Source: Streptomyces sp. WMMB303 (GTDB lineage Bacteria; Actinomycetota; Actinomycetes; Streptomycetales; Streptomycetaceae). Taken from it: a stretch of 64,000 nt of DNA. The stretch lies in NCBI RefSeq assembly GCF_029351045.1, contig NZ_JARKIN010000001.1:3522501-3586500 (forward strand), read 5' to 3'. This document shows, one piece after another, positions 26,035-34,609 of this stretch (position 1 is its first letter; each line of letters begins with the position of its first letter). Made by a program: the position numbers and the translations under genes. Under the pieces are notes generated by a model. That model worked only from the letters and a program-made list of their open reading frames with translations. It made no database searches and was not told where the DNA came from.

Positions 26035-27762
26035 TCAGTCCGCGGGCTGGCCGGTGGAGACGGTCAGGTCGATCTTGTCCTTGTCCGGGTCGAAGTCGTC
26101 GAGGTAGTCCGGGGTCTGCTCCAGGACGGTGTTCTTGCCCCAGACGTTCTCGTCCTCGGTGGTCACCTCGCCGAGCTTCCACCCGGCGGCGCGCAGGCAC
26201 GCCTTGACCGAGGTGAGGTCCTTGTAGGTCAGCTCGGGGACCATGATCTTGCTCTTGTCGCTGTAGGACTTCGTCGCGTCGGTGCAGCGGGTGGAGTCGA
26301 TGGTGCGGCTGGGGTCCGGGCCCTTGTAGCCGCCGGAGTCCGAGCCGCCTTCGTCGCCGCTGTCCCCGGAGTTGCCGGCGGGGTCGGCGCTCTGGGTGGG
26401 CTTCGGCTTGGCGGTGGGCTTGGGGTCGGGGTCCTCCCCGCCGCTGTCGGTGAGCCCGATGATCACGAAGACCAGGGCGACGACGACGGCGACAGCGGCC
26501 AGGCCGTACCCGGCCATGGCACCGGCCGACGGCTTCTTGCCCGAGCCGCCGTTGCCCGGGCCGGAGCCGGTTGCGTTCATCGTGTAGGGCGGCGGAGTGG
26601 AGGGGCCGCCGCTGCCGTAGGGCGACTGCGGGTATCCGTAGCCCGGCGCGGGGGAGGTCTGGGTGGGGGGTGGGGGGGTGGAGGGGCCGAAGCCCCCGCT
26701 GTTGTACGGACCCGGCTGCTGCCCCGGCTGCCCCTGCGGCTGGTAGGGGGTCTGTACTCCGCCCTGCTGGGGCTGGGAGTTCGCGTCGACCGGCGGGAAG
26801 ACGGCCTGTCCGACCCCCGCACCGCTGTTGGCCGGCGGTCCGCCGCTGATGATGATCGGCGAGGCGCCGGAGGCGACCCCGGAGCCGCCGATCCGGTTGG
26901 CCTCGTCGTGCATGGCCTCGGCGGAGGGGAAACGCTCGTTGGGGTTCTTCTTGAGGGTCCGGGCGACCAGCGCGTCCACGGCCGGGGGGATGGACTGGTT
27001 GATGGAGGAGGGTGTGGGCGGCTCCTCCTGGACGTGCGCGTAGGCGATGGCCAGCGGCGAGTCCGCGTCGAACGGCAACCGCCCGGTGAGCAGCTCGAAG
27101 AGCATGATGCCGACCGAGTACAGGTCGGAGCGGGCGTCCACCCCGCGGCCGAGGGCCTGCTCGGGGGAGAGGTACTGCGGGGTGCCGACGACCATGCCGG
27201 TCTGTGTCATGGAGGTCACACCGGACTGCATGGCCCGGGCGATGCCGAAGTCCATGACCTTGACCACACCGCGCTTGGTGAGCATCACGTTGCCGGGCTT
27301 GATGTCCCGGTGCACGAGGCCCATCTCGTGGCTGACCTCGAGGGCCGCCAGCACATCGCCGGTGATCTTCAGCGCCTTCTCGGCGGGCATCGCCCCGAAC
27401 TGGGCGATGTCCTCGTCCAGGACCGTGCGCAGCGGCTTGCCCTCGACGTACTCCATGACGATGTACGGCACCAGGGCGCCGTCGATCTCGTCCTCGCCGG
27501 AGTCGAAGACCGAGACGATGTTGGTGTGCGTCAGTTTGGCGACCGACTGCGCCTCGCGGCGGAAGCGCTCGCGGAAGGACTGTTCCCGGCCGAGCTCGGT
27601 GTGCAGGGTCTTGACGGCCACCTGCCGGTCGAGCACGGAGTCGTAGGCGAGATATACGGAGGCCATCCCGCCGGCGCCGAGCAGTGAACGGAGCTGGAAG
27701 CGCCCCCCGCCGACCATGCGGCCCAAGTAGTTGCCGGCCGCCTGTGCGCCGTCGTCGCTCAT
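26035..27762 (-). CDS. Ser/Thr protein kinase with PASTA-like extracytoplasmic region
   Basis: The 575-aa receptor-type kinase has its kinase domain at about 22-285 (LLGAGGMASVYLAYD, VAVKTLH, HRDIKPGNVML, DFGIARA, GTPQYLSPEQA). A Pro/Gln/Gly-rich juxtamembrane region follows (about 300-400), then one membrane helix (about 415-437) and a secreted C-terminal region. The latter ends in one PASTA-like repeat (KIMVPELTYKDLTSVKACLRAAGW...NTVLEQTPD). Such kinases monitor the cell wall. ATG 27762 follows a short leader. It is divergent from a second kinase with 393 bp between; a 10-bp inverted repeat lies upstream (27851-27889). Confidence 0.9.
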   Translation of the reverse strand: MSDDGAQAAGNYLGRMVGGGRFQLRSLLGAGGMASVYLAYDSVLDRQVAVKTLHTELGREQSFRERFRREAQSVAKLTHTNIVSVFDSGEDEIDGALVPYIVMEYVEGKPLRTVLDEDIAQFGAMPAEKALKITGDVLAALEVSHEMGLVHRDIKPGNVMLTKRGVVKVMDFGIARAMQSGVTSMTQTGMVVGTPQYLSPEQALGRGVDARSDLYSVGIMLFELLTGRLPFDADSPLAIAYAHVQEEPPTPSSINQSIPPAVDALVARTLKKNPNERFPSAEAMHDEANRIGGSGVASGASPIIISGGPPANSGAGVGQAVFPPVDANSQPQQGGVQTPYQPQGQPGQQPGPYNSGGFGPSTPPPPTQTSPAPGYGYPQSPYGSGGPSTPPPYTMNATGSGPGNGGSGKKPSAGAMAGYGLAAVAVVVALVFVIIGLTDSGGEDPDPKPTAKPKPTQSADPAGNSGDSGDEGGSDSGGYKGPDPSRTIDSTRCTDATKSYSDKSKIMVPELTYKDLTSVKACLRAAGWKLGEVTTEDENVWGKNTVLEQTPDYLDDFDPDKDKIDLTVSTGQPAD

Positions 27763-28155
27763 CTGACTGCTTCCCCCTCGGCGGCGCTGCCCCCGTGCAG
27801 GTACGTTGAGTGATCCCTGACCCTGATACTGGCCCAAGTTTGCCCGGGGGTTCGGTCACGTCAAGTTGGTTGCCCGTTCCGTGACCGAATGCGCATAAGC
27901 CCTTCGCGAGCGCCGCCCCGAAGCGTTCCACGAGCCTAGAGGGTGTCTCTCGGCAGGCGCGGACAGGGTGTGTGCGGGGGCGGTCCGGCGCGATTCCGAG
28001 ACCGACTTGCGGGGCTGCTTCCGAGCTTGTTGGATGACCGCTCGTTGGCTTCGGTACTCCGTCCCACCCATTGCACCCCCCGCGTGCCTGTAGCCTCCTC
28101 GGGGGGAGTGTCCACCGCGTGAAAGTCCGCGGATTCGAATCTACGGCGAGGACTC
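27763..28155. other. Divergent kinase promoter region
   Basis: These 393 bases separate two oppositely directed kinase genes and must hold both promoters. A perfect 10-bp inverted repeat TTCGGTCACG / CGTGACCGAA spans 27851-27889 with a 19-bp spacer. No clear -35/-10 pair was recognised. Confidence 0.5.
27851..27889. repeat. Inverted repeat upstream of the PASTA-type kinase
   Basis: TTCGGTCACG (27851-27860) and CGTGACCGAA (27880-27889) are exact complements with a 19-bp spacer. The arms lie 89-127 bp upstream of the kinase start. They could be an operator for a dimer of dimers or a transcript hairpin; chance is unlikely but function is unknown. Confidence 0.7.
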
Positions 28156-29778
28156 ATGGCACAGACGCAAGCCGCTGGGGGCCCTTCGGACCCCGACGCG
28201 ACGGGCGGCGGCTCCCTGCCCGATTCGCCGGAATTGTGGGGTAACAACGGCCTGGTGGGTGACGGCAGGTACCGCCTGACGCACCGCCTCGGCCGTGGCG
28301 GTATGGCCGAGGTGTTCGGCGCCGAGGACGTGCGGCTCGGCCGCACGGTCGCGGTCAAGCTGCTGCGCTCCGACCTCGCCGAGGACCCCGTCTCCAAGGC
28401 CCGCTTCACGCGCGAGGCCCAGTCGGTCGCGGGCCTCAACCACCATTCGGTCGTCGCCGTCTACGACTCCGGCGAGGAGTTGATCGGCGGCAACATCACC
28501 CCGTACATCGTGATGGAGCTGGTCGAGGGCAGCACCATCCGCGATCTGCTGCTGAACGCCGACGCACCGCCGCCGGACCAGGCGCTGATCATCGTCTCGG
28601 GGGTGCTGGAGGCGCTGGCCTACAGCCACCAGCACGGGATCGTGCACCGCGACATCAAGCCCGCGAACGTGATCATCACGCGGGGCGGCGCGGTCAAGGT
28701 GATGGACTTCGGTATCGCCCGCGCCCTGCACGGCGCTTCCAACACCATGACCCAGACCGGCATGGTGATGGGCACCCCGCAGTACCTCTCCCCCGAGCAG
28801 GCCCTCGGGAAGACCGTCGACACCCGCTCCGACCTCTACGCCACCGGCTGCCTGCTGTACGAGCTGCTGACCCGGCGGCCTCCGTTCACCGGGGAGACGC
28901 CGCTGTCGGTCGTCTACCAGCACGTCCAGGACGACCCGGTGCTGCCCTCGCAGGTCTCGGACAGCACCCCGCCGGAGCTGGACGGCCTGGTGATGCGGGC
29001 GCTGGCCAAGGAGCCGGACGACCGGTTCCAGTCCGCGGAGGAGATGCGCGGGCTGACGCAGTACGCGCTCCAGATGCTGAACGAGCAGGGCAGCCACACC
29101 GGCGGCCTGTGGAACACCGGCCCGGTGGCGCACCAGGGGGCCGCCACCCAGGTGATGGGCGCCGCGGGAGCGGGTGCCCGGCCGCACCCCTCGCACTCCG
29201 ACACCTCCCAGATGGGCGCTCCGATGCCGGCGGGCGCCCGGGAGGACGACGGCGGCTTCGACGGCGGGCCCCGGCGCGGCGGCAAGGGCGGCGGGGGCGG
29301 CAAGGGCGTCCGGTACGCGCTGTTCGCCTTCCTCGCGGTGGTCGCCATAGCGGGCGGGATCTTCTTCGCCCTCAGCGGCGACGGCGCCAAGGACAACAAG
29401 CAGGACAAGCCGAACCCGAGCACGTCCCAGTCGGAGACCGACAAGCCTTCCGAGAAGCCCTCGTCCACTCCGACGGAGACCGAGGAGGATCAGCCGGGCA
29501 GCAACGAGGGCAACGGCGACTGGACCCCGACCGACCGGCCGTCCGAGTCGTACCCGAGCGACACGCAGCCGAGTGAGACGCAGCCCTCCGAGACGGGCGA
29601 CCCGAGCCAGACGGGCAGCGGCAGCAACGGGGGCGGTTCCGGGAACGGCGGCAGCGGCGGCAAGCCGACGAAGAGCCAGTCGCCGCCCACCGGGGACGCC
29701 GACGGCGGTGGCGGGGGCAACGACGGCGGCAGCGCCGGCGAGAGCGACGCGGGTACCGACAGCGGAACCGAGCAGTAG
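28156..29778 (+). CDS. Ser/Thr protein kinase without PASTA repeats
   Basis: This 540-aa kinase has domain motifs LGRGGMAEVFGAED, VAVKLLR, HRDIKPANVII, DFGIARAL and GTPQYLSPEQA (about 35-300). A Gly-rich linker precedes a membrane helix at 386-407 and a 133-residue extracytoplasmic tail rich in Ser, Thr, Gly, Pro and Glu (SETQPSETQPSETG-type repeats). No PASTA or other sensor domain is visible, so the tail may be a disordered wall spacer. It is divergent from the related kinase at 26035-27762. The two look like paralogues that diverged outside the membrane. Confidence 0.9.
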   Translation: MAQTQAAGGPSDPDATGGGSLPDSPELWGNNGLVGDGRYRLTHRLGRGGMAEVFGAEDVRLGRTVAVKLLRSDLAEDPVSKARFTREAQSVAGLNHHSVVAVYDSGEELIGGNITPYIVMELVEGSTIRDLLLNADAPPPDQALIIVSGVLEALAYSHQHGIVHRDIKPANVIITRGGAVKVMDFGIARALHGASNTMTQTGMVMGTPQYLSPEQALGKTVDTRSDLYATGCLLYELLTRRPPFTGETPLSVVYQHVQDDPVLPSQVSDSTPPELDGLVMRALAKEPDDRFQSAEEMRGLTQYALQMLNEQGSHTGGLWNTGPVAHQGAATQVMGAAGAGARPHPSHSDTSQMGAPMPAGAREDDGGFDGGPRRGGKGGGGGKGVRYALFAFLAVVAIAGGIFFALSGDGAKDNKQDKPNPSTSQSETDKPSEKPSSTPTETEEDQPGSNEGNGDWTPTDRPSESYPSDTQPSETQPSETGDPSQTGSGSNGGGSGNGGSGGKPTKSQSPPTGDADGGGGGNDGGSAGESDAGTDSGTEQ

Positions 29779-29901
29779 GGCCGGAGCCCGGGCCCTGCGC
29801 CGGGACGGGGCGCGGACCCGCTGGTCAGCTTCGGTTGACGGTGCGTCCACCGGGGGTTGACGAGGCGGCGCGCGGCCCCCTGGGGGCTCTACGATGCGGC
29901 C

Positions 29902-30933
29902 GTGCAGCCGTCTTCCCCCGCCCTCACGGAGGGCACGCTCCACTCTCTGCTGCGGCAGTACGACGGTGTCGGGGAGCCCCTCTCGTGCACACCGGTCTCA
30001 CACGGACTGCTCAACAGGGGCTACCGACTGACGACCACCCGCGGCGGCTACTTCCTCAAACACCACCTGGACGGACCGGGCTCGCTCGGCCGGATCGAGC
30101 GCCAGCACCGTGCCACGGACCGGCTGCGCGAGCTGGGACTGCCGGTCGTGCCGGTGGTGCCGGGGTCCGGCGGCGGGACCGTCACCGTGGCCGAGGGGCG
30201 CTGCTTCGCGCTGCATCCGTGGATCGAGGGCACCCATCGGCACGGCAGTGAGCTGACCGCGGGGCAGTCCCGGCAGCTGGGCGCCCTGCTGGGGCGGGTC
30301 CACGTCCGGCTGGCCCGGGCGCTGCCGGAGGCGCCGCGCACCGGCCACGAGAGCGCGGACCCGGCCGCTACCTACGACATGATCGGCGAGCTGCTGGAGC
30401 GGGTCCGCGGCCGCCGCAGCCGGGACAGTTTCGACGAGCTGGCCGAGCACCGGCTCACCGAGCGCCGTGAGCTGCTGCGCCGCCACGCGGACGCGCGGCC
30501 CGCCGCCGTCCCGGACCGGTTCACCGGCTGGGTGCACGGGGACTTCCATCCGCTCAATCTGCTCTACGCGCCCCCGGGCCGCAGCCCCCGTCCGGTGGCG
30601 ATCCTGGACTGGGACCGGCTGGGGGTCCATCCGCGGGCCGAGGAGGCGGTCCGCGGTGCGGCGATCTTCTTCCTGCGCCCCGGCGGCACCCTCGATCTGC
30701 GGAAGGTGCGCGCCTTCGCCCGTGCCTACCGGGGAGCCGCGGGAGCCTCCCGCGCGGAGCTGGCCGCCGCCGTGCACCGGGTGTGGTGGGAGCGGCTGAA
30801 CGACTTCTGGATGCTGCGCTGGCGCTATCAGCTGTGCGATGTGCGGACCGATCCGCAGTTTCCGGCGGCTGCGGCGCTGGTCGTGTGGTGGACCGGTCAC
30901 TACACGGCGGTACGGTCCGCGTTCTGCGGCTGA
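29902..30933 (+). CDS. APH-family phosphotransferase
   Basis: The 343-aa product has an aminoglycoside-phosphotransferase/choline-kinase fold. VHGDFHPLNLLY is the catalytic loop (HxDxxxxN) and AILDWDRLG the metal-binding DxD. Residues 40-55 carry the ATP-site start (GLLNRGYRLTTTRGGYFLKHH). The substrate is unknown; such proteins often phosphorylate small alcohols. GTG 29902 was chosen because the upstream in-frame TTG at 29857 lies in unconserved sequence; no clear ribosome site was seen. Confidence 0.82.
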   Translation: MQPSSPALTEGTLHSLLRQYDGVGEPLSCTPVSHGLLNRGYRLTTTRGGYFLKHHLDGPGSLGRIERQHRATDRLRELGLPVVPVVPGSGGGTVTVAEGRCFALHPWIEGTHRHGSELTAGQSRQLGALLGRVHVRLARALPEAPRTGHESADPAATYDMIGELLERVRGRRSRDSFDELAEHRLTERRELLRRHADARPAAVPDRFTGWVHGDFHPLNLLYAPPGRSPRPVAILDWDRLGVHPRAEEAVRGAAIFFLRPGGTLDLRKVRAFARAYRGAAGASRAELAAAVHRVWWERLNDFWMLRWRYQLCDVRTDPQFPAAAALVVWWTGHYTAVRSAFCG

Positions 30934-31071
30934 CGCGCCGCCCCCTGCGCGGGGGCGTTCTTCGCGGGGTCCGTTCCCCTTCTCCGCGGGGTGCGTTGCG
31001 TAGTGGGGGCACGCCCCCGACAACGGTGCCGTACCAGGGCGGACAACCGATGGGGGCACCGCGGCAGCCGG

Positions 31072-31095
31072 GACCGCCCCGCGGAGGGGGCGGTT
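31072..31095. terminator. Hairpin between APH and response regulator genes
   Basis: ACCGCCCC (31073-31080) pairs with GGGGCGGT (31087-31094) around a small loop, right at the stop codon of the minus-strand response regulator. It can terminate either convergent gene. Confidence 0.65.
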
Positions 31096-31790
31096 CAGTC
31101 GTGGTGACTGTCGCCGCGGGGACTGTCGTGGCTGTCGGTGGCGCGGATCCGCGCGATGTACGCGGCGGCCTGAGAACGCCGCTCCATGCCGAGCTTGGCC
31201 AGCAGTCCGGAGACGTAGTTCTTCACCGTCTTCTCGGCGAGGTGGAGCCGTTCCCCGATGGCCCGGTTGGTCAGCCCTTCCCCGATCAGCGTCAGGATCG
31301 TGCGCTCCTGGGTGGAGAGGGCGCCCAGCCGCTCGTCCCGGGGGCCGTCGGTGCCGCGGTCGCGCAGTCGGTCCAGTACCCGCCGGGTGTCGGCCGGGTC
31401 GAGCAGCGAGACGCCTGCCGCGACCTGGTGCACGGCGTGCAGGAGTTCGCCGCCGGTCAGCCCTTTGAGTACGTAGCCGGAGGCGCCGGCCACCACGGAG
31501 GCGAGCAGCGCCTCGTCGTCGGCGTAGGAGGTGAGCATCAGGCAGCGCACGCTCTCGTCGCGGGAGCGTACTTCGCGGCAGACCTCGATGCCGCTGCCGT
31601 CCGGGAGTCGTACGTCGAGGATGGCCACGTCGGGCCGGGTGGCGGCGATGCCGGTGAGTGCGTCGGCTGCGGTACCGGCCTCTCCGGCGATTTCGACGCC
31701 GGGGTCGGCCGCGAGCATGTCGCGTACGCCTCTGCGGACGATCTCGTGATCGTCGACCAGGTATACCCGCGTTCGTCCACTTTCGGGCAT
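31095..31790 (-). CDS. NarL/DevR-type response regulator (orphan)
   Basis: The 231-aa protein has a receiver domain (acid pair LVDDHE, phospho-acceptor Asp59 in AILDVRLPDG, YVLKG with the switch Lys) and a LuxR-type helix-turn-helix (STQERTILTLIGEGLTNRAI...KTVKNYVSGLLAKLGM), the DosR/DevR pattern. No histidine kinase gene is adjacent, so it is an orphan. ATG 31790 was preferred; an in-frame GTG at 31823 would add 11 residues. It is divergent from bkdA1 across 395 bp, which suggests a possible role at that promoter. Confidence 0.9.
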   Translation of the reverse strand: MPESGRTRVYLVDDHEIVRRGVRDMLAADPGVEIAGEAGTAADALTGIAATRPDVAILDVRLPDGSGIEVCREVRSRDESVRCLMLTSYADDEALLASVVAGASGYVLKGLTGGELLHAVHQVAAGVSLLDPADTRRVLDRLRDRGTDGPRDERLGALSTQERTILTLIGEGLTNRAIGERLHLAEKTVKNYVSGLLAKLGMERRSQAAAYIARIRATDSHDSPRGDSHHD

Positions 31791-32185
31791 TTTCTCAGTC
31801 TCACATATTGATCGGCTCTCCACTCTTCCCGGGCTCCCGCACCCCGGGTTACCGTGCGGAGGTCCGCGGCTCGCGAAGCCGTGACCAGTGATGTCCCGAT
31901 TCTTCGCACAATTGCTCGGGGTTCCTCGTTCTTACTTGGATATCCGAGCAAAGTTGCAGGTCAGGGCCGCCTCGTGCGTCTATGGAGATGCCAGCCATGG
32001 CTGGGGTGTCCCGGCCGGGGTCGGGACAGCGTGGCCGCGACCGGGACAGCAGTCACCGCCCGGTGCCGACCGCGACGCTCCCACCCCGTGCGCCGCACGG
32101 GACCGGGCGAGCCTCCCCCCGCCAGTGGGTGGGGGAGCCCCAGGTCACCGGCAATCCCGGCGGCCGGACAGACGGAGGAGCACAC
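31791..32185. other. Intergenic region between response regulator and bkdA1
   Basis: These 395 bases contain no gene-like reading frame of their own, although the bkdA1 frame is open back to 31982. Promoters for both directions are expected. A weak CTCGG...CCGAG inverted repeat near 31916-31952 is visible. No PaaR-type site was found. Confidence 0.4.
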
Positions 32186-33592
32186 GTGACCGTGGAGAGC
32201 ACTGCCGCGCGGAGCGACGCGCGCCGCAGCGGCACCGGAGGAAAGCGCGCCACCCAGGCCGCCACCGGCAAGGCCGCCGGGAACGGCAAGGCCGACTCGA
32301 ACGGGACGGCCGAGGCCCCCGAGGGCGCGACCGCCTCGGGTACGTCCCGCAAGGCGGCGGCGAAGACGTCCCGCAAGCCGGCCGCCAAGAGCACCGGCAG
32401 CACCAAGAGCACCGGGAAGACCACCCGTAAGGCCCCCGCGAAGAGCGCCGCGAAGGGCTCTGCCAAGGCCAAGGCCCGCACCCGGGCCCCCGGCGACGGT
32501 CCCGGGCGGCCCGAGCCGGAGCTGGTCCAGCTTCTGACCCCCGAGGGCGAGCGCGTCACCCATCCGGACTACGACGTCGATCTGAGTGCCGAGGAGATCC
32601 AGGGCCTCTACCGCGACATGGTGCTGACCCGGCGGTTCGACGCCGAGGCCACGGCGCTGCAGCGGCAGGGTGAGCTGGGGCTGTGGGCCTCGCTGCTGGG
32701 CCAGGAGGCCGCGCAGATCGGCTCCGGCCGCGCGCTGCGCCCGGACGACTACGTCTTCCCCACCTACCGTGAGCACGGCGTGGCCTGGTGCCGCGACGTG
32801 GATCCGACGATGCTGCTGGGCATGTTCCGCGGGGTGAACAACGGCGGCTGGGACCCGAACACCAACAACTTCCACCTCTACACGATCGTCATCGGCTCCC
32901 AGGTGCTGCACGCGACCGGGTACGCGATGGGTGTGGCCAAGGACGGCGCCGACTCGGCGGTGATCGCCTACTTCGGTGACGGCGCCTCCAGCCAGGGCGA
33001 CGTCGCCGAGGCGTTCACGTTCTCCGCGGTCTACAACGCGCCGGTGGTCTTCTTCTGCCAGAACAACCAGTGGGCCATCTCGGAGCCCACCGAGCGCCAG
33101 TCGCGGGTGCCGATCTACCAGCGGGCCCAGGGCTTCGGCTTCCCCGGGGTGCGGGTGGACGGCAACGACGTGCTGGCCTGCCTCGCGGTGACCAAGGCCG
33201 CCGTGGAGCGCGCCCGTACGGGTGAGGGCCCGATGCTGATCGAGGCGTTCACCTACCGGATGGGTGCCCACACCACGTCCGACGACCCCACGCGCTACCG
33301 CTCCGACGAGGAGCGCACCGCGTGGGAGGCCAAGGACCCGATCCAGCGGCTGCGGGTCCACCTGGAGCGCGCGGGCCTGGCCGACGACGCCTTCTTCGCC
33401 GGTGTGGAGGAGGAGAGCGAGGCCATGGGGCGGCATGTGCGGGAGGCGATCCGCACCATGCCCGACCCCGACACCATGGCGATCTTCGAGAACGCCTACG
33501 CGGACGGACACGCGCTGGTCGACGAGGAGCGCGCCCAGTTCGCCTCGTATCTCGCCTCGTTCGCCGACTCGGATTCCCAGGAGGGCCGCTGA
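32186..33592 (+). CDS. bkdA1: Branched-chain 2-oxo-acid dehydrogenase E1 alpha with histone-like N-terminal tail (copy 1)
   Basis: The 468-aa product has E1 alpha motifs (GDGASSQGDVAEAF...QNNQWA; YRMGAHTTSDDPTRYR). Residues 20-101 form a Lys/Ala/Thr/Ser-rich tail with about 14 lysines in short KAA/KST steps (TSRKPAAKSTGSTKSTGKTT), like the C-terminal tails of actinobacterial HU (HupS) or histone H1. GTG 32186 follows GGAGGAG by 5 nt; the longer open frame from 31982 has no comparable ribosome site. The tail is absent from copy 2. It may bind DNA, RNA or polyphosphate, or simply be a linker. Confidence 0.9.
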   Translation: MTVESTAARSDARRSGTGGKRATQAATGKAAGNGKADSNGTAEAPEGATASGTSRKAAAKTSRKPAAKSTGSTKSTGKTTRKAPAKSAAKGSAKAKARTRAPGDGPGRPEPELVQLLTPEGERVTHPDYDVDLSAEEIQGLYRDMVLTRRFDAEATALQRQGELGLWASLLGQEAAQIGSGRALRPDDYVFPTYREHGVAWCRDVDPTMLLGMFRGVNNGGWDPNTNNFHLYTIVIGSQVLHATGYAMGVAKDGADSAVIAYFGDGASSQGDVAEAFTFSAVYNAPVVFFCQNNQWAISEPTERQSRVPIYQRAQGFGFPGVRVDGNDVLACLAVTKAAVERARTGEGPMLIEAFTYRMGAHTTSDDPTRYRSDEERTAWEAKDPIQRLRVHLERAGLADDAFFAGVEEESEAMGRHVREAIRTMPDPDTMAIFENAYADGHALVDEERAQFASYLASFADSDSQEGR

Positions 33593-34596
33593 TGGCCGCC
33601 ACCGGCACGGCCCCCGCGGCCGCCCAGAAGCTTCCCGTCGCCAAGGCGATCAACTCCTCGCTGCGCACGGCGCTGGAGAACGATCCCAAGGTCCTCGTCA
33701 TGGGTGAGGACGTCGGCAAGCTCGGCGGGGTCTTCCGGGTCACCGACGGGCTCCAGAAGGACTTCGGCGAGGACCGGGTCATCGACACCCCGCTGGCCGA
33801 GTCCGGCATCGTCGGCACCGCGATCGGGCTCGCGCTGCGCGGGTACCGTCCGGTGGTCGAGATCCAGTTCGACGGTTTCGTCTTTCCCGCCTACGACCAG
33901 ATCGTCACCCAGCTCGCCAAGATGCACGCGCGGGCTCTGGGCAAGATCAAACTGCCGGTCGTCATCCGTATCCCCTACGGCGGCGGCATCGGTGCGGTGG
34001 AGCACCACAGCGAGTCGCCGGAAGCGCTGTTCGCGCATGTGGCGGGACTCAAGTGTGTCTCGCCCTCGAACGCCTCGGACGCCTACTGGATGATGCAACA
34101 GGCCATCGAGAGCGACGACCCGGTGATCTTCTTCGAGCCGAAACGGCGCTACTGGGACAAGGGCGAGGTGGACCCGTCCGCCATCCCGGCGCCGCTGCAC
34201 TCCGCGCAGGTGGCCCGGCCGGGCAGTGCGGTGACCGTCGCGGCGTACGGCCCGATGGTGAAGGTCTGCCTGGAGGCGGCGGCAGCCGCCGCGGAGGAGG
34301 GCAACTCGCTGGAGGTCGTGGACCTGCGCTCGATGTCGCCCATCGACTTCGACACGGTGCAGCGCTCCGTGGAGAAGACGGGCCGTCTCGTGCTCGTCCA
34401 CGAGGCCCCGGTCTTTCTCGGCACCGGAGCGGAGATCGCCGCCCGCATCACCGAGCGGTGCTTCTACCATCTTGAAGCACCGGTACTGCGGGTGGGCGGT
34501 TTCCACGCGCCGTACCCACCGGCCCGGCTGGAGGACGAGTACCTGCCGAACCTGGACCGGGTGCTCGATGCCGTCGACCGCGCGCTGGCGTACTGA
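33592..34596 (+). CDS. bkdB1: Branched-chain 2-oxo-acid dehydrogenase E1 beta (copy 1)
   Basis: The 334-aa beta subunit contains GEDVGKLGGVFRVTDGL, DTPLAESGIVGTAIG, IPYGGGIGAVEHHSES and VHEAPVFLGTGAEIAARI. ATG 33592 overlaps the bkdA1 stop (TGATG), ensuring cotranslation with the alpha subunit. It completes the thiamine-diphosphate site with BkdA1. Confidence 0.93.
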   Translation: MAATGTAPAAAQKLPVAKAINSSLRTALENDPKVLVMGEDVGKLGGVFRVTDGLQKDFGEDRVIDTPLAESGIVGTAIGLALRGYRPVVEIQFDGFVFPAYDQIVTQLAKMHARALGKIKLPVVIRIPYGGGIGAVEHHSESPEALFAHVAGLKCVSPSNASDAYWMMQQAIESDDPVIFFEPKRRYWDKGEVDPSAIPAPLHSAQVARPGSAVTVAAYGPMVKVCLEAAAAAAEEGNSLEVVDLRSMSPIDFDTVQRSVEKTGRLVLVHEAPVFLGTGAEIAARITERCFYHLEAPVLRVGGFHAPYPPARLEDEYLPNLDRVLDAVDRALAY

Positions 34597-34609
34597 GGAG
34601 AGCGTGACG

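Noticed and set aside
24194..27931. Very long open frame (1245 aa) on the minus strand antisense to paaN
   Set aside because: It runs in a low-complexity Arg/Gly/Ala frame shadowing paaN and the kinase; no domain sequence, and the real genes in those spans have clear motifs.
31982..32185. Longer bkdA1 from ATG 31982
   Set aside because: No ribosome site and unconserved sequence; GTG 32186 has GGAGGAG at ideal distance.
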